Shown here in pieces: positions 19,489 through 28,076 of a DNA stretch of 64,000 bases. How positions within the stretch are numbered: position 1 is the stretch's first letter; each line of letters opens with the position of its first letter. The position numbers were made by a program, and so were the translations under genes. This DNA comes from Betaproteobacteria bacterium (GTDB lineage Bacteria > Pseudomonadota > Gammaproteobacteria > Burkholderiales > Burkholderiaceae_C). The DNA is taken from the NCBI GenBank assembly GCA_016716535.1, contig JADJWD010000002.1, positions 620,001-684,000 of the forward strand, given 5' to 3'. Under the pieces are notes generated by a model. It ran no database searches and was not told where the DNA came from. It saw only the letters and a program-made list of their open reading frames with translations.

Positions 19489-19523
19489 ACGAGGCCGGCG
19501 GTCTTGCGATCCGCCGGCCTCGT
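19489..19523. terminator. Bidirectional hairpin terminator
   Basis: A perfect 13-bp stem, ACGAGGCCGGCGG (19489-19501) with CCGCCGGCCTCGT (19511-19523), surrounds a 9-nt loop. It lies between the convergent phosphoribosyltransferase and tRNA-Leu genes. Reading minus, it is followed by GCATTTTC; reading plus, by GGCCTTCTTGCTT. It probably ends both transcripts. Confidence 0.75.
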
Positions 19524-19535
19524 GGCCTTCTTGCT

Positions 19536-19620
<85 letters not shown>

Positions 19621-19660
19621 CTTGATCGGCGCCGCCGCTTCAAGCGTGCCGCACCGATCA

Positions 19661-21913
19661 GTGACAAACGAGGATTCTATCAGCACATCCACCCCCGCTT
19701 CCGCGCCGCTGCTCGGCGAACTCGAAGGCCGCGTCGAAGGCCATCGCGACGGCCACGGTTTCGTCGTGCCCGATGCCGGCGAGCCGGTCATCTATCTCGC
19801 GCCGCAGGAGATGCGCTCGGTGCTGCATCGCGACCGCGTGCGCGTGCGAATCCTGCGTCTCGACCGCAAGGGCCGCCCCGAGGGCCGCGTCGTCGACATC
19901 GTCTCGCGCGCCAAGGCGCCGATCATCGGCCGCCTGCTGCACGAAGGCGGCCAGTGGCTCGTCGCGCCCGAAGACCGCCGCTACGGCCAGGACATCCTGA
20001 TCCCGAAGAACGCCACCGCCAGCGCCGCGGTCGGGCAGGTGGTGTCGGTCGAACTCACAGAGACGCCTTCGCTGCACGCGCAGCCCGTGGGCCGTGTCGC
20101 CGAGGTGCTCGGCGAGATCGACGACCCGGGCATGGAGATCGAGATCGCGGTGCGCAAGTACGAGGTGCCGCACCGCTTCAGCCCGGAGACGCTGGCGCAG
20201 GCCTCGGCGCTGCCCGAGAAGCTGCGCGCCGCCGACCGCCGCCACCGCATCGACCTCACCGACGTGCCGCTCGTCACCATCGACGGCGAGGACGCGCGCG
20301 ACTTCGACGACGCCGTCTACTGCCAGCCGCACCACGGCGGCAAGGGCAAGAAGGCGTTCTCGGGTTGGCGGCTCGTCGTCGCGATCGCCGACGTGAGCCA
20401 CTACGTGAAGCCCGAGGAGCCGCTCGATCGCGACGCCTACGAGCGCGCCACGTCCGTCTACTTCCCCCGCCGCGTCATCCCGATGCTGCCCGAGAAGCTC
20501 AGCAACGGCCTGTGTTCGCTGAACCCCGAGCAGGACCGGCTCAGCATGGTCTGCGACATGCTCGTCGCCGACGACGGGCGCATCACCGCGTACCAGTTCT
20601 ACCCGGCGCTGATCTGCTCGCACGCGCGCCTGACCTACACCGAGGTGGCGGCCGTGCTGGCCAACACGCGCGGGCCCGAAGCGGCGCGCCGCGCCGACCT
20701 CGTGCCGCACCTCGTGCACCTGCACGAGGTCTACCGCGCCTTGCTGAAGCAGCGCGCGAGCCGCGGCGCCGTGGACTTCGACACCGTCGAGACGCAGATC
20801 ATCAGCGACGACAACGGCCGCATCGAGCGCATCGTGCCGCGCGTGCGCACCGAGGCGCACCGGCTGATCGAGGAGGCGATGCTCGCGGCCAACGTCTGCG
20901 CGGCCGAGTTCATCTCGGCGCACGAGCACCCGGCGCTGTACCGCGTGCACGAGGGCCCGACACCCGAGCGGCGCACGACGCTGCAGGCGTACCTGCGGGC
21001 GCTGGGCATCGCGATGCCGCTGTCCGACGAGCCGACGCCGGGCGAGATGCAGGCCATCGCGCAGGCGGTGGCCGAGCGGCCCGACGCGCAGCAGATCCAG
21101 ATGATGCTGCTGCGCTCGATGCAGCAGGCGATCTATACGGCGACGAACTCGGGCCACTTCGGCCTCGCCTACGAGGCCTACGCGCACTTCACGAGCCCGA
21201 TCCGCCGCTACCCCGACCTTCTGATCCACCGCGTCATCAAGGCGCTGCTGGCGGGGCGCCGCTATCACCTCGCGCCCAGTGACCTGACGCGCAAGCCCGA
21301 GGTGCGCCGCGGCGGCAAGCCGCGGCACGCCAAGCCGATGAGCCAGGAGATGGAGGTGTGGGACGCCGCCGGCGCGCACTGCAGCGCCAACGAGCGCCGC
21401 GCCGACGAGGCCAGCCGCGACGTCGAGGCGTGGCTCAAGTGCCGCTTCATGCGCGAGCACCTGGGCGAGGAGTACAGCGGCACGGTCAGCGCGGTGGCGA
21501 GCTTCGGCCTCTTCGTCACGCTCGACGGGTTGTATGTGGACGGCCTCGTGCACATCACCGAACTCGGCGGCGAGTACTACCGCTTCGACGAGACGCGCCA
21601 GGAACTGCGCGGCGAACGCACCGGCGTGCGCTACGCGATCGGCACGCGCGTGCGCGTGCAGGTCAGCCGCGTCGACCTCGACGGCCGGCGCATCGACTTC
21701 CGGCTCGTGCGCGACGGCGAGGCCGAGGCGCTGCTGGCACGCGGCCGGCCCGGGCGCGGCGCGGCCGCGGGTTCGGCGCAGGCCGAACTGGCCGAAGTGA
21801 AGGGCGCCGACCGGCGAGTGAAGGCGGCGACACGCGAGCGCAAGAACAAGCCCGGGGCGGCCAGCGGCAAGCGGGCGGCGAAGGCGACGACGGGGCGGGC
21901 GCGCAGGCGCTGA
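19661..21913 (+). CDS. rnr: Ribonuclease R
   Basis: A 3'-5' exoribonuclease of the RNB/RNase II family, about 750 residues, degrading structured RNAs and active in RNA quality control. An N-terminal cold-shock-like region (VEGHRDGHGFVVPDAG) precedes the RNB catalytic domain. Its DGEDARDFDDAVY carries the metal-binding aspartates (about residues 208-217). A C-terminal S1 domain (EYSGTVSAVASFGLFVTL) is followed by a Lys/Arg/Ala-rich tail. The start is uncertain: GTG 19661 is chosen, since the frame extends to a TTG abutting the tRNA gene. Its promoter must lie over the oppositely oriented tRNA. Confidence 0.94.
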   Translation: MTNEDSISTSTPASAPLLGELEGRVEGHRDGHGFVVPDAGEPVIYLAPQEMRSVLHRDRVRVRILRLDRKGRPEGRVVDIVSRAKAPIIGRLLHEGGQWLVAPEDRRYGQDILIPKNATASAAVGQVVSVELTETPSLHAQPVGRVAEVLGEIDDPGMEIEIAVRKYEVPHRFSPETLAQASALPEKLRAADRRHRIDLTDVPLVTIDGEDARDFDDAVYCQPHHGGKGKKAFSGWRLVVAIADVSHYVKPEEPLDRDAYERATSVYFPRRVIPMLPEKLSNGLCSLNPEQDRLSMVCDMLVADDGRITAYQFYPALICSHARLTYTEVAAVLANTRGPEAARRADLVPHLVHLHEVYRALLKQRASRGAVDFDTVETQIISDDNGRIERIVPRVRTEAHRLIEEAMLAANVCAAEFISAHEHPALYRVHEGPTPERRTTLQAYLRALGIAMPLSDEPTPGEMQAIAQAVAERPDAQQIQMMLLRSMQQAIYTATNSGHFGLAYEAYAHFTSPIRRYPDLLIHRVIKALLAGRRYHLAPSDLTRKPEVRRGGKPRHAKPMSQEMEVWDAAGAHCSANERRADEASRDVEAWLKCRFMREHLGEEYSGTVSAVASFGLFVTLDGLYVDGLVHITELGGEYYRFDETRQELRGERTGVRYAIGTRVRVQVSRVDLDGRRIDFRLVRDGEAEALLARGRPGRGAAAGSAQAELAEVKGADRRVKAATRERKNKPGAASGKRAAKATTGRARRR
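19674..19679 (-). promoter_or_regulatory. Candidate -10 element for tRNA-Leu, overlapping the rnr 5' end
   Basis: Read on the minus strand this is TAGAAT, 53 bp upstream of the tRNA 5' end. It lies inside the first codons of rnr if rnr starts at 19661. The -35 region is unclear. Confidence 0.4.
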
Positions 21914-21943
21914 TCGGAGGGGCTGATCTCAGGCGCTGATCGG
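21905..21943. repeat. 13-bp direct repeat at the convergent rnr/GNAT ends
   Basis: AGGCGCTGATCGG occurs at 21905-21917, containing the rnr stop, and again at 21931-21943 next to the GNAT stop. The two copies are 13 bp apart. It may be a small local duplication. Confidence 0.6.
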
Positions 21944-22297
21944 CGCCTGGCCCTGCGCCGCATCGCCATCGGTCTCGATCGAGAACAGCGGCAGCTCGTG
22001 CCGCTCGGCGGCGCCGATGGAGCGCCAGAACGCGAGCCCGTCGGCGTTGTCGCCAAAGACGAGCAGATGGCACTTGGCGATGCCCTCGTCGCGCAGCGCT
22101 TGCAGGCCCCGCGCCAGCAGCGCGCGGCCGACGAAGCTCAGGCCCGGGTTGCGTTCGAGGAAGCGCCGGATCGCTTGCGGCTCGTCGGCGCTGCTCAGAC
22201 CCACGCCGGGGGTCACCTGCCACAGCGCATGCGCAACGGCGTGGTCTTGCGCGGTGAAGGGGCGCAGCGTCAAAGCGCTGTCCGGCGGGGCTTGCAT
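21929..22297 (-). CDS. GNAT acetyltransferase with missing acetyl-CoA-binding core, probably inactive
   Basis: 122 residues. The N-terminal part (LTLRPFTAQDHAVAHALW, GVGLSSADEPQAIRRFLERNPGLSFV) and the C-terminal part (GRALLARGLQALRDEGI, CHLLVFGDNADGLAFWRSIG) match a GNAT family of about 155-165 residues. The segment normally joining them, about 35-40 residues with beta strands 3-4 and the start of the acetyl-CoA pyrophosphate loop, is absent. NPGLSFV runs straight into GRALLARG without a frameshift. This looks like a clean in-frame deletion. It is the last gene of the dadA-nnr operon, 40 bp after nnr. Substrate is unknown. Confidence 0.75.
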   Translation of the reverse strand: MQAPPDSALTLRPFTAQDHAVAHALWQVTPGVGLSSADEPQAIRRFLERNPGLSFVGRALLARGLQALRDEGIAKCHLLVFGDNADGLAFWRSIGAAERHELPLFSIETDGDAAQGQAPISA

Positions 22298-22337
22298 CGC
22301 GGTGTCGTCATGAGCGATGCCGATGCGGGCGACGCGC

Positions 22338-23978
22338 TCAGGCGTGCGCCATCGCGTCGATCAGGTCGAGCGCGAGCAGCGGCGCGGCGCCGCCATCGGG
22401 CCGCGCGCGGTCGGCGGCGTGCCCGTGCTGCCACACCGCTGCCGCGGCCACATCGAGCGGGTTCGCGTGTGGCGCCTGCGCCCACAACCCGCCCAGCCAG
22501 CCGGCCAGCACGTCGCCAGTGCCGGCGGTGGCGAGCGCCGCGTTGCCGCTCGGGTTGATGCGCGGCAAGGCGCCGGGCGCACCGAGCACGGTGCCCGAGC
22601 CTTTCAGCAGGACGACGGCGGCGGTGCGCTCGGCGAGGGTCGTCGCCGCCGCCACGCGGTTGGCCTGGACGGCGGCGCTGTCGCAGCCGAGCAGCCGCGC
22701 GGCTTCCAGCGGATGCGGCGTCAGCACCGTCGCCTGGCCGCGGCCGGCGCGGCCGGCGAGCAGCCGCATCAACTCGCTTGCCGCGGCGACGTGGTTCAGC
22801 GCGTCGGCATCGAGCACGAGGCGCGGCGCCGCGGCCAGCAGGCGCGGCAGGTGTTCACGCACGGCGTCGCCGCCGCCGCAGCCGACGACGGCAGTTGCCG
22901 CGCCGAGCAACAGCGCCGCCGCGTCGGCGAAAGGCCGGTGCATCAGTTCGGGCCGGTCGGCGTCGATCGTCAAGCCGCCGCCGCCGCGTTCAGCTTGCGC
23001 GGCAGCGAGCACGCTGATGTAGACGCGGCCGGCGCCGGCCGCCAGCGCCGCCCGCGCGGCGAGTGACGCGGCGCCCGTCATGCCCGGCGCGCCGCCGACG
23101 ACCCAGACATCGCCGCGGCGGCCTTTGTGCGAGTCGTGCGGCCAAGCCGTGCGGCCGGCCGGCGCGACGAGCCAGGCCGTTGGCGCCGCCGCGTCGCCGG
23201 GCGCCGCCTGGCACGGATGGCCGAGGTCGTCGAACCAGGTGCGGCCGGCCAGATCGCGGCCGCGGCCGGTGAAGAGCCCGGGCTTCAGCGACAGCAACGA
23301 CAACGTGTCGTGCGCTTGCACGACGTGCGCGCCGAGCGGCTGGCCGGTGTCGGGGTTCAAGCCCGACGGCAGGTCGATGGCCAGCACGGTGGCACCCGCG
23401 GCGCGCCGCGCGGCGATCTGTTCGATCGCCTCGGCGAGAACGCCTTCGGGCGCGCGCGCGCCGCCGAGCCCGAGCAGTGCATCGATGACGAGATCGGGGG
23501 ATGTGATGCCGGCAGGTGCCGCGGCGTTCGCGCTGGCGCTCGCGTTGCCAGCGACATCACCGGCCGCGCCGGGGCCGAGCATCGGCACCGCGGCCATCAC
23601 CGCCTGCCGCCGCGCCTGGGCCGCGTCGGCCGGCAGCCGCGCCGGGTCGCCGCACTCGCACACAAGCACCGCCGTGCCGCTCGTGTGCAGCCAGCGCGCC
23701 GCGACGTAGCCGTCGCCGCCGTTGTTGCCCGGGCCGCACCAGACCTCGACCTGCCGCGCCGCCGGCGCGAGCGCGCGCGCCAGGCGTGCGACGGCCAGGC
23801 CGGCGCGTTCCATCAGCGCGTACGGCGCGTGCTGTTGCAGCGCCTGCGCCTCGAGCGCACGCGCCGCCGCTGCGGCGTGCAGCGGCCACGGGCCCGTGTC
23901 GGCGCCGATGCGCTGCGGCTGCGCAGCATCGACGGGCTTCGCGGAGTTCACGGCGTTCGCGCCCTTTACAGGCTTCAC
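22338..23978 (-). CDS. nnr: Bifunctional NAD(P)H-hydrate epimerase/dehydratase
   Basis: 546 residues repairing hydrated NADH and NADPH. The N-terminal YjeF_N epimerase domain (about 30-240) shows VWCGPGNNGGDGYVAARWL and ALLGLGGARAPEG. The C-terminal carbohydrate-kinase-like dehydratase (about 270-540) shows HKGRRGDVWVVGGAPGMTGAA, ATVLTPHPLEAARLL and the closing GTGDVLAGWLGGL with catalytic Asp. The GTG start at 23978 overlaps the dadA stop as GTGA, so the two are translationally coupled. The domain order matches E. coli YjeF. Confidence 0.94.
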   Translation of the reverse strand: MKPVKGANAVNSAKPVDAAQPQRIGADTGPWPLHAAAAARALEAQALQQHAPYALMERAGLAVARLARALAPAARQVEVWCGPGNNGGDGYVAARWLHTSGTAVLVCECGDPARLPADAAQARRQAVMAAVPMLGPGAAGDVAGNASASANAAAPAGITSPDLVIDALLGLGGARAPEGVLAEAIEQIAARRAAGATVLAIDLPSGLNPDTGQPLGAHVVQAHDTLSLLSLKPGLFTGRGRDLAGRTWFDDLGHPCQAAPGDAAAPTAWLVAPAGRTAWPHDSHKGRRGDVWVVGGAPGMTGAASLAARAALAAGAGRVYISVLAAAQAERGGGGLTIDADRPELMHRPFADAAALLLGAATAVVGCGGGDAVREHLPRLLAAAPRLVLDADALNHVAAASELMRLLAGRAGRGQATVLTPHPLEAARLLGCDSAAVQANRVAAATTLAERTAAVVLLKGSGTVLGAPGALPRINPSGNAALATAGTGDVLAGWLGGLWAQAPHANPLDVAAAAVWQHGHAADRARPDGGAAPLLALDLIDAMAHA

Positions 23979-25234
23979 CGATGCAACCGCGCCGGCGTCA
24001 GGCCCTGCACGTCGATGGCCGGCGGGCGGCCGAGCATCGCGTCGGCGACGAGCCGCGCTGAGCCGCAGGCGAGCGCCCAGCCGCTCGAGCCGTGGCCGAG
24101 GTTGAGCCAGATGCCCGGCACGCGGCACGCGCCGATCACCGGCGGGCCGTCGGGCAGCATCGGCCGCGCGCCTTTCCACTGCTGCACCTCGCGCATCGAC
24201 GCGGCGCCCGGGAACCACTCGTCGAGCACGCGGTACAGCGTCGCGAGCGGCGCGCGCCTGAGGTCGTCGAGGCGGCCGCCGATCTCGGCGCTGCCGGCGA
24301 CGCGCACGCGCTGGCCGAGACGCGAGATGGCGACCTTGTACTTCTCGTCCATCAGTGCCGAGCGCGGGCCCATGTCGGGGCCGCCGTCGTGCTCGCGCAG
24401 CGGCGCGGTGATCGAGTAGCCGTACACCGGCGCGAGCGGCAGCGAAAGGCCGTGCGGCGCGAGCAGCCGGTTCGCCTCGACGCCGGCGCAGACGACGACG
24501 TGGTCGAAGCCGATGCGCTGGCCGTCGGCGAGCTCCACCGCCGGCTTGCTGCCGCCGCGCATGCGCCGCACCTCGGTGTCGAAGGCGAACTGCGCGCCCA
24601 GGCGTTGCGCCTCGTTCTTCAACTGGTGCGCGAAGGCGCGGCAGTTGCCGACGCCGTCGTCGGGCAGGCGGATCGCCGCGTGCACGTGCGCCGTCGGCGA
24701 CAGCGCCGGCTCGAACTGCCGGCAGCCGGCCTCGTCGAGCACGTCGTGCTTGACGCCCAGCTCCGCGAGCAGCCGCAGGCCGGCACTGGCGCGCTGCAAG
24801 TCGGCCGGCCGGCGCAGCAGCACCATGTAGCCGCGGCGCTGTTCGTAGTCGAGCTCCAGGCGAGCGGCGAGTTCGTCGAGGCGCTCGCGGCTGTAGTGCG
24901 CGAGGCATTGCATTGCTGTGCGATTGGGCACGTAGGCCTTCGTGCGGCAGGCGCGCAGGTAGCGCCACATCCACGGCAGCTCGCGAAGCGCCGAGAGCCC
25001 GACGAAGCGCACCGCGGCGTCGCGCGCGAAGAGCTGCGCCAGCACCTTCAGCGGCATGCCGGGCGCCGCCCACGGCGTGACGTAGCCCGGCGCGACGACG
25101 CCGGCGTTGGCGAAACTCGTCTCGGTGGCGACGCCCCCGCGGCGCTCGTAGACGGTGACCTCCTGCCCTTGCGCGGCAAGCTCGTGCGCGGTGGTCACGC
25201 CGACGATGCCCGCGCCGATGACTGCGACACGCAT
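23975..25234 (-). CDS. dadA: D-amino acid dehydrogenase (DadA-type flavoenzyme)
   Basis: A 419-residue FAD-dependent oxidoreductase of the DAO family. It starts with the Rossmann motif VAVIGAGIVGVTTAHELA (GxGxxG) and ends with the FAD-contacting GHGSSGWALACGSARLVAD. Features typical of DadA are NAGVVAPGYVTPWAAPGMP and the YGYSITAPL segment. DadA oxidises D-alanine and other D-amino acids to oxo acids, feeding electrons to the respiratory chain at the inner face of the membrane. The ATG at 25234 opens directly at the Rossmann strand, and longer upstream frames lack homology. It is first in a minus-strand operon with nnr. Confidence 0.88.
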   Translation of the reverse strand: MRVAVIGAGIVGVTTAHELAAQGQEVTVYERRGGVATETSFANAGVVAPGYVTPWAAPGMPLKVLAQLFARDAAVRFVGLSALRELPWMWRYLRACRTKAYVPNRTAMQCLAHYSRERLDELAARLELDYEQRRGYMVLLRRPADLQRASAGLRLLAELGVKHDVLDEAGCRQFEPALSPTAHVHAAIRLPDDGVGNCRAFAHQLKNEAQRLGAQFAFDTEVRRMRGGSKPAVELADGQRIGFDHVVVCAGVEANRLLAPHGLSLPLAPVYGYSITAPLREHDGGPDMGPRSALMDEKYKVAISRLGQRVRVAGSAEIGGRLDDLRRAPLATLYRVLDEWFPGAASMREVQQWKGARPMLPDGPPVIGACRVPGIWLNLGHGSSGWALACGSARLVADAMLGRPPAIDVQGLTPARLHR

Positions 25235-25488
25235 GCTAGAATTTTGAGGTTTTGCTTCTTGCGAGTCGCTCACACCCAGGCCATCAGGCCCAGGTGAGTG
25301 AATGAAAGCAGGCAGCAGATCCGCTGGTCGACAAACCGGCCCCGGCGCGCGTCTTGCCGCGCTGCGGGATCCGACAAGCCCGACCGGCGAAACCCGCGAA
25401 CCCGGCCCTCCGAAGGTGCGCATGCCGTCGTCATCGATTGCATGCGTTCAGGCGCCGGGATTCTAGAAGCAACCTTTTGGAGTTTTCC
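25235..25488. promoter_or_regulatory. dadA/rpsB intergenic control region
   Basis: 254 bp between divergent genes. Plus-strand TAGAAT at 25237-25242 could start a roughly 240-nt rpsB leader. Minus-strand TAGAAT (plus ATTCTA, 25460-25465, part of the palindrome TTCTAGAA) could start a roughly 215-nt dadA leader. If both are used, the two leaders are complementary over about 200 nt. Neither has a good -35. A strong hairpin lies at 25269-25298. No open frame with coding character was seen inside. Confidence 0.4.
25269..25298 (+). ncRNA. Strong hairpin in the presumed rpsB leader
   Basis: CTCACACCCAGGCC (25269-25282) pairs with GGCCCAGGTGAG (25287-25298) across an ATCA tetraloop, with one small bulge. 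rpsB mRNAs in other bacteria are autoregulated by S2 through 5' leader structures, so this could be such an element. A transcription attenuator is the alternative. It does not have a T-tract. Confidence 0.35.
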
Positions 25489-26229
25489 ATGTCCGTGTCC
25501 ATGCGCGAAATGCTGGAAGCGGGTGTCCATTTCGGACACCAGACCCGCTTCTGGGACCCCAAGATGGCCCCCTTCATCTACGGCCATCGCAACAAGATCC
25601 ACATCATCAACCTCGAGAAGACGCTGCCGCTCTTCACCGAGGCGATGAAGTTCGTGCGCCAGCTGGCCAGCCGCCGCGGCACGATCCTGATGGTGGGCAC
25701 CAAGCGCCAGGCCCGCGAGGTCATCGCCACCGAGGCGCAGCGCTGCGGCATGCCCTTCGTCGACCAGCGCTGGCTCGGCGGCATGCTGACCAACTACAAG
25801 ACGGTCAAGGGCAGCCTGAAGAAGCTCAAGGACATGCAGGCCACGAAGGAGGCCGGCATGGAGCAGATGATCAAGAAGGAGGCGCTGCTGTTCGACCGCG
25901 AGCTGACCAAGCTCGAGAAGGACATCGGCGGCATCCAGGACATGACGGCGCTGCCCGACGCGATGTTCGTCATCGACGTGGGCTACCACAAGATCGCCGT
26001 GGCCGAGGCCAAGAAGCTGGGCATCCCGCTGATCGGCGTCGTCGACACGAACCACTCGCCGCTGGGCATCGACTACGTGATCCCGGGCAACGACGACTCG
26101 GCCAAGGCGGTGGCGCTGTACGCGCGCGCGGTGGCCGATGCGGTGCTCGAAGGCAAGGCCAACGCCACCGCCGAGGTGGTGGCCGTGGCGGCCGGCGGCG
26201 ACGAATTCGTCGAGGTCCAGGAGAACTGA
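25489..26229 (+). CDS. rpsB: 30S ribosomal protein S2
   Basis: 246 residues. The signature segments MREMLEAGVHFGHQTRFWDPKM and VDTNHSPLGIDYVIPGNDDS are complete. The ATG at 25489 has a TTTGGAG ribosome site. The long upstream open frame lacks homology. It heads the rpsB-tsf-pyrH-frr unit conserved across proteobacteria. In E. coli S2 represses its own operon through the leader, and a structured leader is present here. Confidence 0.98.
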   Translation: MSVSMREMLEAGVHFGHQTRFWDPKMAPFIYGHRNKIHIINLEKTLPLFTEAMKFVRQLASRRGTILMVGTKRQAREVIATEAQRCGMPFVDQRWLGGMLTNYKTVKGSLKKLKDMQATKEAGMEQMIKKEALLFDRELTKLEKDIGGIQDMTALPDAMFVIDVGYHKIAVAEAKKLGIPLIGVVDTNHSPLGIDYVIPGNDDSAKAVALYARAVADAVLEGKANATAEVVAVAAGGDEFVEVQEN

Positions 26230-26257
26230 GCCCCGCCTCGCCGAACTGGAGAACGTA

Positions 26258-27166
26258 ATGCCCGCGATCACTGCAAGCATGGTCGGCGAACTGCGCGCCA
26301 AGACCGACGCTCCGATGATGGAGTGCAAGAAGGCGCTCACCGAGGCCGATGGCGACATGGGCCGCGCCGAGGAGATCCTGCGCGTCAAGCTCGGCAGCAA
26401 GGCCGGCAAGGCTGCCAGCCGCATCACCGCCGAAGGCGTGGTGGCTGCGAGCGTGGCCGGCAGCACCGGCGCGCTCGTCGAGATCAACTGCGAGACCGAC
26501 TTCGTCTCGAAGAACGACTCGTTCCTCGCCTTCGCGAAGGCCGCTGCGCAACTCGTCGCCGAGAAGAACCCCGCCGACGTGGCGGCGCTGTCCGCGCTGC
26601 CCTACAGCCAGGACGGCTTCGGCCCGACGCTGGAAGACGTGCGCAAGGGCCTCATCGGCAAGATCGGCGAGAACATGTCGGTCCGCCGCTTCAAGCGCTA
26701 CGCCGGCGGCGGCAAGCTCGCGCACTACCTGCACGGCACGCGCATCGGCGTCATCGTCGAGTACGACGGCGACGAGAACGCGGCCAAGGATGTGGCGATG
26801 CAGATCGCCGCATCGACCAAAGGCACGCGTGTGCTGGCGATCGACGCCAACGGCGTGCCGGCAGAGCTGATTGCCAACGAGCGCAAGGTGGCCGCGGAGA
26901 AGGCAGCCGAGAGCGGCAAGCCGGCCGACATCGTCGCCAAGATGGTCGAAGGCTCGGTGCAGAAGTTCCTGAAGGAGGTGTCGCTCCTGAACCAGGTCTT
27001 CGTCAAGGCCGCCGACGGCAAGCAGACGGTCGAGCAGTACCTGAAGGGCGCGTCGACGCGAGTCAAGGGCTTCACGCTCTACGTCGTCGGCGAGGGCATC
27101 GAGAAGAAGACCGACGACTTCGCCGCCGAGGTGGCCGCGCAGGTGGCAGCAGCGAAGGGGCAGTAG
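26258..27166 (+). CDS. tsf: Elongation factor Ts
   Basis: 302 residues. EF-Ts exchanges GDP for GTP on EF-Tu. An N-terminal UBA-like domain (ITASMVGELRAKTDAPMMECKKAL) is followed by the Tu-contacting TDFVSKNDSF region and a C-terminal dimerisation domain. The ATG at 26258 lies 28 bp after rpsB. The open frame extends upstream into rpsB coding sequence and is disregarded. A hairpin-rich gap separates tsf from pyrH. Confidence 0.98.
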   Translation: MPAITASMVGELRAKTDAPMMECKKALTEADGDMGRAEEILRVKLGSKAGKAASRITAEGVVAASVAGSTGALVEINCETDFVSKNDSFLAFAKAAAQLVAEKNPADVAALSALPYSQDGFGPTLEDVRKGLIGKIGENMSVRRFKRYAGGGKLAHYLHGTRIGVIVEYDGDENAAKDVAMQIAASTKGTRVLAIDANGVPAELIANERKVAAEKAAESGKPADIVAKMVEGSVQKFLKEVSLLNQVFVKAADGKQTVEQYLKGASTRVKGFTLYVVGEGIEKKTDDFAAEVAAQVAAAKGQ

Positions 27167-27197
27167 CCCCCAGCCACGCAGCCGGCCAGCCGGCTGA

Positions 27198-27231
27198 CCG
27201 GCGCAGGGGCCCGCCACAGGCACTGCGCCCC
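27198..27231 (+). other. Hairpin in the tsf-pyrH gap
   Basis: GGCGCAG (27200-27206) pairs with CTGCGCC (27223-27229) in the 162-bp gap. A nearby GCCGG/CCGGC repeat lies just upstream. No T-run follows. Further along, CTTAAACT near 27281-27288 could be a -10 for pyrH. This part may attenuate or process the rpsB-tsf transcript. Confidence 0.3.
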
Positions 27232-27328
27232 AGGGGCCGAGGTTTACGCAGTCGATTACACCGGCTGCGCGGGCCCGGCCCTTAAACTTGCCTGCTGCCT
27301 TTCTCTCTATCGCGAAAGATCCTTCCCG

Positions 27329-28040
27329 ATGCCCGCCTACAAGCGCATCCTGCTCAAGCTGTCCGGCGAAGCCCTGATGGGCGACGATGCGTACGGCATC
27401 AACCGCGCGACGATCGTGCGCATGGTGCGCGAGGTGCAGGCGGTCACGAAGCTCGGCTGCGAGGTCGCCGTCGTCATCGGCGGGGGCAACATCTTCCGCG
27501 GCGTCGCCGGCGGCTCGGTCGGCATGGACCGCGCGACCGCCGACTACATGGGCATGCTCGCCACGGTGATGAACTCGCTGGCGCTTGCCGACACGATGCG
27601 CCAGGAGGGGATGACGGCGCGCGTGATGTCGGCGATCAGCATCGAGCAGGTCGTCGAGCCGTATGTGCGCCCGAAGGCGCTGCAGTACCTCGAAGAGGGC
27701 AAGATCGTCGTCTTCGCCGCCGGCACCGGCAACCCGTTCTTCACCACCGACACCGCCGCGGCGCTGCGCGGCGCCGAAATCGGCGCCGAGATCGTGCTGA
27801 AGGCGACCAAGGTCGACGGCGTCTACACCGCCGATCCGAAGAAGGACCCCACCGCAACGCGGTACTCGACGATCGGCTTCGACGAGGCGATCGCGAAGAA
27901 CCTGCAGGTGATGGACGCCACCGCCTTCGCGCTGTGCCGCGACCAGAAGCTGCCGATCAAGGGTCTTCAGCATCTTCAAGCCCGGCGCGCTGCAGCGCGT
28001 GGTGCTGGGCGAGGACGAGGGCACGCTGGTGCACGCCTGA
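27329..28040 (+). CDS. pyrH: UMP kinase, interrupted by a one-base frameshift near its 3' end
   Basis: Phosphorylates UMP to UDP and is essential for pyrimidine supply. Residues 1-211 match the amino-acid-kinase fold: KRILLKLSGEALMG, VIGGGNIFRG, GTGNPFFTTDTAAALR and ATKVDGVYTADPKKDP. After Lys211 (codon 27959-27961) the frame shifts. Removing one G from 27961-27963 restores KVFSIFKPGALQRVV..GEDEGTLVHA and a stop at 28038-28040, giving 236 residues, the normal size. Read literally, the protein would instead gain a long basic nonsense tail ending at 28366 over frr. A sequencing error is the likeliest cause, because the gene is essential and otherwise intact. Confidence 0.93.
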
Positions 28041-28076
28041 GCCGCCGCACCATCGATCCGACAGGAGTGTTTGCGA

